From contig NZ_JAOSHO010000017.1 in assembly GCF_025917275.1 (NCBI RefSeq), positions 1-33,220 of the forward strand: a stretch of 33,220 bases of DNA, read 5' to 3'. The translations under genes were made by a program, and so were the position numbers. The notes under the pieces were generated by a model. That model ran no database searches, was not told where the DNA came from, and saw nothing but the letters and a program-made list of their open reading frames with translations. Origin of the DNA: Pseudomonas agronomica (GTDB taxonomy: Bacteria > Pseudomonadota > Gammaproteobacteria > Pseudomonadales > Pseudomonadaceae). Positions 23,300-33,220 of the stretch are shown in pieces (the first letter of the stretch is position 1; every line of letters starts with the position of its first letter).

Positions 23300-23525
23300 C
23301 TGTGCGCCAGTTTGGGTGCCCTTCACAGGGTGAAACGGGAAACCGGTGATTCGTGTGCTTTACTTCAAGGCCACGTCAGTCCGGTGCTGCCCCCGCAACG
23401 GTAAGCGAGCGAAGCGTCGAATCCACTGTGCATGCGCATGGGAAGGTGACGCTTGCAGGCACGGCCAAGGCCTTGCCCCTCGTGAGCCCGGAGACCGGCC
23501 CATGACTCATTGACAACAAACCCGC
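23300..23525 (+). ncRNA. cobalamin (B12) riboswitch
   Basis: The segment has the conserved B12 aptamer blocks in order: GGGTGCCC then GGGTGAAACGGGAAACCGGTG (split at 23329-23348), the core CCGGTGCTGCCCCCGCAACG followed by GTAAGCGAG (23381-23409), GGGAAGGTGACGC (23440-23452), and the closing box GAGCCCGGAGACCGGCC (23484-23500). It lies 90-300 bp upstream of cbtB on the same strand. Binding of adenosyl- or other cobalamins should turn off the cbtB-cbtA-cobE-cobM genes. Exact ends are approximate. Confidence 0.92.
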
Positions 23526-23547
23526 GGTGGGCGGGCGCTGTTCGAAT

Positions 23548-23569
23548 CCCGGCGAACCTTCGCCCGGGC
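23548..23569 (+). promoter_or_regulatory. expression-platform hairpin of the B12 riboswitch
   Basis: CCCGGCGAA and TTCGCCCGGG can pair around CC with one bulged C, giving a GC-rich stem directly after the aptamer. It is followed by GCTTTCGTT, a weak T-tract, then the cbtB ribosome binding site (GAGGGA, about 23604-23609). It could terminate transcription or compete with anti-terminator pairing; which one is not clear from sequence. Nothing else was seen in 23133-23300 beyond the chemoreceptor's own promoter region. Confidence 0.5.
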
Positions 23570-23615
23570 TTTCGTTGCGCTCGATCCACCCGCTGACAGA
23601 CCAGAGGGAAGCGCC

Positions 23616-23804
23616 ATGTCGACCATCAGCAGCACCGCCCGCACCACCAGCACCACCGTTACCCTCAGCCAGCGCCTGGGCGCGGCGGTCCTCGCCTCGA
23701 TTCTCGGCGCGGGCCTGGTCTATTTCGCCGGTTTTTCCCACATCGAAGCAGTGCACAACGCAGCCCATGACACACGTCATAGCGCCGCGTTCCCGTGCCA
23801 CTGA
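23616..23804 (+). CDS. cbtB: cobalt transporter subunit CbtB
   Basis: Encodes 62 residues: one membrane helix (about 21-40, RLGAAVLASILGAGLVYFAG) followed by a histidine-rich tail HNAAHDTRHSAAFPCH that probably binds cobalt. These are the defining features of CbtB, the small partner of CbtA in B12-regulated cobalt uptake. It is the first gene after the cobalamin riboswitch. The four-gene cluster runs on with short or overlapping junctions. Confidence 0.93.
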   Translation: MSTISSTARTTSTTVTLSQRLGAAVLASILGAGLVYFAGFSHIEAVHNAAHDTRHSAAFPCH

Positions 23805-23815
23805 GTGCTGCCGAC

Positions 23816-24511
23816 ATGATCAAGCGTATCGCGCAGACCGCTGGTTTCAGCGGGTTACTGGCTGCCCTGCTGCTGACCCTGCTGCAGAGTTTCTGGGTGT
23901 CGCCGTTGATTCTTCAGGCGGAAACCTTTGAAAAAGCCCCGGCGACCGAAGTCCATGAACACGCTGGCGGGATGGCCCACAGCCACGACGCCGAAGCCTG
24001 GGAGCCGGAAGACGGCTGGCAGCGCGTGCTGTCCACGACGGGCGGCAACCTGGTGGTCGCGGTGGGTTTCGCGCTGATGCTGGCGGGCCTGTACACCTTG
24101 CGCGCGCCGACCCGTACGTCCCAGGGTTTGCTTTGGGGCCTGGCCGGCTACGCCACCTTCGTCCTCGCACCCACCCTCGGCCTGCCACCGGAACTGCCTG
24201 GCACGGCGGCGGCTGACCTGGCCCAGCGGCAGATGTGGTGGATCGGCACGGCAGCGTCCACGGCGGTGGGTATCGCACTGATGGTCTTCGGTCGGCATTG
24301 GCTGTTGAAAGTGCTAGGCCTTGCCACCTTGCTGATGCCTCACGTTATCGGCGCACCGCAGCCGGACGTGCATTCCATGTTGGCCCCCGAGGCGCTGGAA
24401 ACTGAATTCAAACTCGCCTCGCAATTGACCAACGTTGCGTTCTGGCTGGCCTTGGGCCTGATCAGCGCCTGGCTGTTTCGCCGTGGCGCCCAAGCCCACC
24501 ACGACGCATGA
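23816..24511 (+). CDS. cbtA: cobalt transporter subunit CbtA
   Basis: Encodes 231 residues with about five or six membrane helices and a histidine-bearing periplasmic loop after helix 1 (EVHEHAGGMAHSHDAEAW). LTLLQSFWVSPLILQAE and the late HVIGAPQPD motif are typical of CbtA. With CbtB it should import cobalt for corrin synthesis across the inner membrane. The ATG at 23816 gives the standard MIKRI start; a GTG at 23795, overlapping the cbtB stop, is an alternative. The stop overlaps the cobE ATG by 4 bp (ATGA at 24508-24511). Confidence 0.92.
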   Translation: MIKRIAQTAGFSGLLAALLLTLLQSFWVSPLILQAETFEKAPATEVHEHAGGMAHSHDAEAWEPEDGWQRVLSTTGGNLVVAVGFALMLAGLYTLRAPTRTSQGLLWGLAGYATFVLAPTLGLPPELPGTAAADLAQRQMWWIGTAASTAVGIALMVFGRHWLLKVLGLATLLMPHVIGAPQPDVHSMLAPEALETEFKLASQLTNVAFWLALGLISAWLFRRGAQAHHDA

Positions 24512-24912
24512 GCAGCGGGCCGTTCCTGGTGGTCGGCCTCGGCTGCCAGCGCGGTTGCCCGGCCAGCACGTTGCGGGCATTGCTTGACCAGACCTTGCAG
24601 GCCCATGGCATTGCGCTCGATCAGGTACGGGCATTCGCCAGTATCGATCTCAAGCGTGACGAGCCGGGACTGTTGGAACTGGCGGGGCAATTGTCGTTGC
24701 CGCTGACGTGTTTCAGTGCCAAGGAGCTGGCTGGCCATGAAGCACGGCTCAGCCATCTGTCCGAGATCGCCTTCGAGCGTACCGGTTGCTACGGCATCGC
24801 CGAAAGCGCTGCCCTGGCCCTGGCCGACCGATTGGGTGCCTCCCCCGCGAGCTTGCTGGTTACCCGCCAGAAGGCTGCACAAGCCACGCTGGCATTGGCG
24901 GTCACGTCGTAA
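24508..24912 (+). CDS. cobE: cobalamin biosynthesis protein CobE
   Basis: Encodes 134 residues, matching the free-standing CobE / C-terminal CbiG domain. VVGLGCQRGCPASTLRALLD is the signature N-terminal strand and loop; IDLKRDEPGLLELAGQLSLP, CFSAKEL and the terminal GIAESAALALA follow. In aerobic B12 synthesis CobE-type proteins act near the precorrin-3 to precorrin-4 steps, though their exact chemistry is unsettled. Translationally coupled to cbtA, with cobM 67 bp downstream. Confidence 0.9.
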   Translation: MSSGPFLVVGLGCQRGCPASTLRALLDQTLQAHGIALDQVRAFASIDLKRDEPGLLELAGQLSLPLTCFSAKELAGHEARLSHLSEIAFERTGCYGIAESAALALADRLGASPASLLVTRQKAAQATLALAVTS

Positions 24913-24979
24913 CACTCGATAATCGCCGCTGGAATCATGAGCGCTGCTCATGCACCCCCACTTCAACAGGAAACCGGTC

Positions 24980-25726
24980 ATGACCGTCTTCTTCATCGGC
25001 GCCGGCCCCGGCGATCCGGAACTGATCACCGTCAAGGGCCAGCGGCTGATTCGCAGTTGCGCCGTGATTATCTATGCCGGCTCCCTGGTGCCGACAGCCG
25101 TGCTGGATGGTCACTGCGCCGAACAGGTCATCAACAGCGCCGAGCTGCACTTGGAACAGATTATCGAGCTGATCAAGACCGCCCACCTCAAGGGCCAGGA
25201 TGTGGCCCGGGTGCACTCCGGCGACCCGAGCCTTTATGGCGCCATCGGCGAGCAGATCCGTTGCCTGCGCGAGCTGGACATTCCTTTCGAAATCATCCCC
25301 GGCGTAACCGCCACGTCAGCCTGCGCCGCCTTGCTCGGTGCCGAGCTGACGTTGCCTGACGTGTCCCAAAGCGTGATCCTGACCCGCTACGCGGACAAAA
25401 CCGCCATGCCCACGGGAGAAGAGCTGGCCAGCCTGGCGCAACACGGGGCGACCATGGCGATCCACTTGGGGGTCAACCACCTGGAAAAAATAGTCGACGA
25501 GCTACTGCCCCACTACGGCGCGGATTGTCCGATTGCAGTGATTCACCGGGCGACGTGGCCGGATCAGGATTGGGTGGTGGGGACGCTGGGGGATATTGCC
25601 GCAAAGGTACAGGCCAAGGGCTTCAGGCGTACGGCGTTGATCCTGGTGGGGAGGGTGTTGGGCAATGATGTGTTCAGCGAATCATCGCTGTACCGCGCCG
25701 GGCATGCGCACCTCTACCGGCCCTGA
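24980..25726 (+). CDS. cobM: precorrin-4 C11-methyltransferase
   Basis: Encodes 248 residues, a complete tetrapyrrole methylase. The SAM-binding start MTVFFIGAGPGDPELITVKG, YAGSLVP, the RVHSGDPSLYGAIGEQ loop and EIIPGVTATSACAALLGAELTLP are the CobM/CbiF pattern. It methylates precorrin-4 at C11 to give precorrin-5. The ATG at 24980 was preferred to 24950 because it starts directly on the SAM-binding strand and has an AGGA about 10 nt upstream. Last gene of the riboswitch-controlled group; no other cob genes follow here, so the remainder of the pathway must lie elsewhere. Confidence 0.95.
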   Translation: MTVFFIGAGPGDPELITVKGQRLIRSCAVIIYAGSLVPTAVLDGHCAEQVINSAELHLEQIIELIKTAHLKGQDVARVHSGDPSLYGAIGEQIRCLRELDIPFEIIPGVTATSACAALLGAELTLPDVSQSVILTRYADKTAMPTGEELASLAQHGATMAIHLGVNHLEKIVDELLPHYGADCPIAVIHRATWPDQDWVVGTLGDIAAKVQAKGFRRTALILVGRVLGNDVFSESSLYRAGHAHLYRP

Positions 25727-25740
25727 CCTGTTGGCGCTCC

Positions 25741-26147
25741 CACATTGATTAGCGATGCCGACGGGAATCGCGATCACACCCGGATCCCTTGTGGGAGCGA
25801 GCTTGCTCGCGAAAGCGGTGGGTCAGCCAGCGATGATGTTGGATGGGCTGGCCCCTTCGCGGGTAAACCCGCTCCCACATTGACTGGCGGTGCCGACAGG
25901 AATCGCGACCATTACCCGGATTCCTTGTGGGAGCGAGCCTGCTCGCGAAAGCGGTGGGTCAGCCAGCGATGATGTTGGATGGGCTGGCCCCTTCGCGGGT
26001 AAACCCGCTCCCACATTGACTGGCGGTGCCGACAGGAATCGCGACCATTACCCGGATTCCTTGTGGGAGCGAGCCTGCTCGCGAAAGCGGTGGGTCAGCC
26101 AGCGATGATGTTGGATGGGCTGGCCCCTTCGCGGGTAAACCCGCTCC
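25741..26147. repeat. three-copy tandem REP array, 136-bp unit
   Basis: The unit occurs at 25741-25875 (135 bp, diverged), 25876-26011 and 26012-26147 (both 136 bp, apparently identical). Each unit has one direct REP (TTGTGGGAGCGAGC...GCTCGCGAAAGCGG), a linker (GGGTCAGCCAGCGATGATGT...), and an inverted REP (CCCCTTCGCGGGTAAACCCG, then CTCCCAC). The array is thus a tandem expansion of a REP doublet (BIME-like). Open reading frames through it are products of the repeat, not genes. Confidence 0.93.
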
Positions 26148-26169
26148 CACAGGAATCGCAGAAGCTGTC

Positions 26170-26297
26170 GTGGCGAGGGAGCTTGCTCCCGCTGGACCGC
26201 GAAGCGGTCCCCAGGCGACTCACGCGTCCATCACGGAAGACGCGCGGGTTGCCTTGCGATTGCTACGCAATCGAGCGGGAGCAAGCTCCCTCGCCAC
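26170..26297. repeat. 24-bp-arm inverted repeat (GAGGGAGCTTGCTCCC family)
   Basis: The 24-bp arm starting GTGGCGAGGGAGC at 26170-26193 has an exact reverse complement at 26274-26297. Between them lie shorter nested palindromes, GGACCGCGAAGCGGTCC (26194-26210) and TTGCGATTGCTACGCAA (about 26254-26270). It follows the 136-bp array; together they fill most of the 597-bp gap between cobM and nfuA, and no gene is supported there. Confidence 0.9.
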
Positions 26298-26323
26298 AGT
26301 GTTTTGCGCGCAGCGAACACCTA

Positions 26324-26965
<642 letters not shown>

Positions 26966-26990
26966 CTAGTACTTTTGTCAGGAAAGCACC

Positions 26991-27014
26991 CGACGATGCA
27001 AGGGCGCATCGTCG
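26991..27014 (-). terminator. possible terminator hairpin after cti
   Basis: CGACGATGC (26991-26999) pairs with GCATCGTCG (27006-27014) around a 6-nt loop, starting 10 bp past the cti stop. The following minus-strand tract (GGTGCTTTCC) is not T-rich, so it may be a weak or factor-aided terminator. Confidence 0.5.
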
Positions 27015-27024
27015 AGCGCTTCGC

Positions 27025-29316
27025 TCAGAGATTCTGGTAGCGGTTCATGTCCAGCACACCCGCTTCCACGGGATCGGTTTCCTGGATGTATCGGCTCAGG
27101 TCGTGGAAATACTGCCAGAACTGCGGGTGACTGCGCCTTATCCCCCAGCGCTCGACGATCCGCTCGAACGCCGCCGCATCCGACGCGCTTTCCATGGCAT
27201 CGACGAACGCCGGCACTTGCCCGGCGGGGATGTTGAAAATGAAATTGGGATAGCTGCTGAGCACCCCCGGGTACACCGTCAGCGTGTCCAGCCCCGGCTG
27301 GTAGCGCATCTCCTCGCCCAGCAGGAACGCCACGTTGCTGTGGGCGCGGTTGCGCAGCAGGCTATAGACCTCACGGTGACCGCTGGCGGTTTCGACGCGC
27401 AGCATTGTCGCTTCCGGCAATTGGTCGATGACCTTGAGGCCCGCCGCCGGGCGCGACACCAAGCGACTTAACGCTTGCTCGGCGTTCTGCAGCGTCGGGT
27501 CGATGTTCGGGCGCGAGCAGTAGGCGCCTTCGCAGCGGTTGATCGGATCGGGACGGGCATTCAGCTCACCGTAGCGGGCCAACAACTGCTGGGCGAAGTC
27601 GCCCTTGGGGTCCTTCTCGTCGAGCTTGAGCGCCGTCGACTTGTCGTCGTCGATGGCCTCGTAATCGAGCCACATCTTGAATTTGCCGCCGGCCTGGTAC
27701 CAGTCGTCGAGGTAACCCTCGCGGGAATCAGCCGTCATCAGGCGCAGGAAGTTCTGCTCCGCGCCGTTGCGGATCAGGTCGAAATACAGCCGGGTCTGGG
27801 CCTGGTGGGACACGTTGCCGAACACATCGAAATTCACCGCCAGTTGATAATAGGTGCGCTCCAGCAGCGGAAAGTCGAACAGCCACATCGTCTGCGGCAC
27901 CTCCCCTATCAGCCCTTTGGTGACCGACGCACTGTCGAAATGCCGGAAAATGCTCAACAGCGCGTTGTCATTGCCCGCCCACAGCGTCGACCAGCTCGGC
28001 GCAGGCAGTTCGGCGTAACTGTCGCGGCGCAGCGCTTCGTACTTGTTGCGTTTGTCCCGGTAGTCGAGCCACAGGCTGACGACGCTGCCCACGTCATCGT
28101 TCTGCCCCGGCATCGCCAACAGCGGCGTGGCTTGGCCGCGATAGTTCGGGTCGGTGATGTAGAGGTCGTGCTCGGGCGCCTGGAACAGCGCCCAGAAGTT
28201 ATCGCGGATCACGTCCGTGGCGATCTGGCCCCGGCACACCGGACCGCGGATAAACGTGCGCACGAAATACTCGGCGTTATCGAGCATGAACTGGTATCGG
28301 GCCTGGGCCGGGATCGCTTCGAACGTGGAAAACGGGTTGGCCCGGCGCTCCGGCCCATAACCCGGCAATGCGCTGACCTGCCAGTTGCCGCTGTAGAACA
28401 GGCTTTTGATCCGCGCCATTTTCGCCGCGCTCAAGCCGTAGGTGATGTGGGTCTTGTGCACGATCACCCCTTGCACCGGCCAGAGCCGGTAAAAGATGCG
28501 GGTGCCGGGGTCGTCATTCGGACGGCGGGTGTTGATCAGGTCGATCGGCTGGCCAGTGGGCGTGCGCGAACGCACCCATTGGAAGAAATGCCCCGGCTCG
28601 CCGCCCTTGAAATAGAGGTGCGCCAGGAACCAGTGCTCGAACAACCAGCGCCCCACCAGGCTTTCCCGGGCGCCGGGCGCGTTGAGCAGGTTTTCCCACT
28701 GCACCACTTGCAAGGCCTCGGCGGCGCTGGGCGCCAAGGCCTGCTGATCAATCGGGGCGCCCGCGGCCAGCCAGCGCTGGAGCGTCTGGTACTGCTGGTC
28801 GGTCAAGCCAGTGACTGCCAGCGGCATGCCTTCCCTGCGATGAGTGGCCGCGTATTCGTTGAATTGCTCCGGCATCGGGCAACTGTTGTCACGGCCCAAG
28901 CCCAGCATGATGTCTTCCGGCAATTTGGCGTTGGGCTGCAAGGGCGCGCGGTGTCCGAGCTCCAGCATGCGCGCCATCAACGCGGCCTGGCTGCCCTGGG
29001 CATCGATCACCGAATAAAAACCCTTGCGCCGCCAGGCTCGCTGGCCTGAGGCGTCATAGAACAACCGGGTCGGGTCGGCGGCCTGGCGTCGCTCGCCGTC
29101 GTAGACCGGCACTTTGCTCGCGCCCCGCAGCGCGCCTTCGCCGCTGCCCAGGTTCAACTGGCAGGCGGAGTCGTAGCAGGCGTGGCAAGCCACGCATTTT
29201 TCCGTGAAGATCGGCTGGATGTCGCGGGTGTAGGAAATCGCGGGAGCGGGATTCCCGGCGGCTGCGGTAAAAGACAACAGCAGCAACAGACTGCCGAATA
29301 AGACGCGGTACGGCAT
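27025..29316 (-). CDS. cti: fatty acid cis/trans isomerase
   Basis: Encodes 763 residues, close to the usual Cti length. A signal peptide (MPYRVLFGSLLLLLSFTAAA) directs it to the periplasm. Just after it, CVACHACYDSACQLNL carries the heme-c-binding CxxCH (C41, C44, H45). The enzyme converts cis- to trans-unsaturated fatty acids in membrane phospholipids, stiffening the membrane during solvent or heat stress. A second conserved block is WSTLWAGNDNALLSIFRHFD. The ATG at 29316 was chosen over 29394 because the longer form buries the signal peptide. Cti is usually constitutive. It is divergent from metH. Confidence 0.95.
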   Translation of the reverse strand: MPYRVLFGSLLLLLSFTAAAGNPAPAISYTRDIQPIFTEKCVACHACYDSACQLNLGSGEGALRGASKVPVYDGERRQAADPTRLFYDASGQRAWRRKGFYSVIDAQGSQAALMARMLELGHRAPLQPNAKLPEDIMLGLGRDNSCPMPEQFNEYAATHRREGMPLAVTGLTDQQYQTLQRWLAAGAPIDQQALAPSAAEALQVVQWENLLNAPGARESLVGRWLFEHWFLAHLYFKGGEPGHFFQWVRSRTPTGQPIDLINTRRPNDDPGTRIFYRLWPVQGVIVHKTHITYGLSAAKMARIKSLFYSGNWQVSALPGYGPERRANPFSTFEAIPAQARYQFMLDNAEYFVRTFIRGPVCRGQIATDVIRDNFWALFQAPEHDLYITDPNYRGQATPLLAMPGQNDDVGSVVSLWLDYRDKRNKYEALRRDSYAELPAPSWSTLWAGNDNALLSIFRHFDSASVTKGLIGEVPQTMWLFDFPLLERTYYQLAVNFDVFGNVSHQAQTRLYFDLIRNGAEQNFLRLMTADSREGYLDDWYQAGGKFKMWLDYEAIDDDKSTALKLDEKDPKGDFAQQLLARYGELNARPDPINRCEGAYCSRPNIDPTLQNAEQALSRLVSRPAAGLKVIDQLPEATMLRVETASGHREVYSLLRNRAHSNVAFLLGEEMRYQPGLDTLTVYPGVLSSYPNFIFNIPAGQVPAFVDAMESASDAAAFERIVERWGIRRSHPQFWQYFHDLSRYIQETDPVEAGVLDMNRYQNL

Positions 29317-29472
29317 GTCTCGGATCCCTAAGCGATAATCCGGCGATTCTACCGGGCCAGCATCGCCTTGCAAACATGAGCGATATTCATGCAAAAGCCC
29401 ACCATGATCAAATCCTGCACAGGTTTGCTATCATTCCAGCCTTCGTAATGGTCTTTATTTCCAGGTAGTCCT

Positions 29473-33183
<3,711 letters not shown>

Positions 33184-33198
33184 ACATCATTCGCCTCA

Positions 33199-33220
33199 AA
33201 GATCGCAGGCTTCGCCAGCT
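33199..33220. repeat. partial TGTAGGAGCTG-type repeat cut by the window end
   Basis: AAGATCGCAGGCTTCGCCAG and its neighbours are the reverse complement of the repeat arm at about 27-48. The element begins 15 bp after the metH stop and its remainder lies outside the window. Confidence 0.75.

Noticed and set aside
25741..26147. CRISPR array
   Set aside because: The unit is 136 bp with no unique spacers between short repeats, and no cas gene is nearby; it is a tandem REP doublet.
27475..29049. 524-codon open frame antisense to cti
   Set aside because: Composition (RVRRQ, HQAQ runs) is that of an antisense frame, and the sense frame is a complete, well-recognised Cti.
29317..29472. A second riboswitch (B12 or S-adenosylhomocysteine) before metH
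   Set aside because: The 156-bp gap shows none of the conserved aptamer blocks and is shared with the divergent cti promoter.

Overview
The window looks like chromosomal DNA of a fluorescent-group Pseudomonas. The evidence is the high GC content, the many REP-type palindromes typical of these genomes (GTGGGAGCGAGC/GCTCGCGA and TGTAGGAGCTG...GCGATCTT families), and Pseudomonas-type housekeeping proteins: AruH-like aminotransferase, Cti, NfuA, MetH, and a MucR-like MHYT-GGDEF-EAL protein. No rRNA, tRNA, transposase, phage gene or CRISPR array was seen.

Layout. 168-2001: a DMT-family exporter divergent from an AraC-type regulator. 2162-4117: an ArsR-type regulator divergent from a short cytochrome P450. 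4133-5998: an FKBP prolyl isomerase, then a two-gene operon for a protealysin-type M4 protease and an emfourin-like inhibitor with overlapping stop and start. 5999-9776: an RcnB-like periplasmic protein, an AlkD-type HEAT-repeat protein and the membrane c-di-GMP enzyme. 10106-11430: nicotinamidase and a DUF1345 membrane protein. 11582-13588: an RstAB-like two-component system. 13773-20227: an accessory block with a small unknown protein behind a very long perfect dyad, a pertactin-like autotransporter and a 1006-residue protein of repeated beta-rich modules. 20288-23132: an arginine:pyruvate transaminase-like enzyme and a chemoreceptor. 23300-25726: a cobalamin riboswitch followed by cbtB-cbtA-cobE-cobM. 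25741-26297: a tandem REP array. 26324-33183: nfuA, cti and metH.

How the genes work together. The B12 section is coherent: the riboswitch should sense cobalamin and control cobalt uptake (CbtAB) and corrin-ring synthesis (CobE, CobM). MetH, about 4 kb further on, uses the cofactor. The protease/inhibitor pair is a self-contained unit. The least ordinary part is 13.7-20.2 kb. Each of its three genes has its own conspicuous palindrome upstream: a 21-bp-arm dyad with a CTGT-N8-ACAG core, a 16-bp palindrome near the autotransporter start, and a lux/las-box-like palindrome before the 1006-residue gene. Its base composition also looks less GC-rich than the flanks by eye (not computed). This is the best candidate for an undescribed, separately regulated surface or secretion module, but its function cannot be read from sequence alone.
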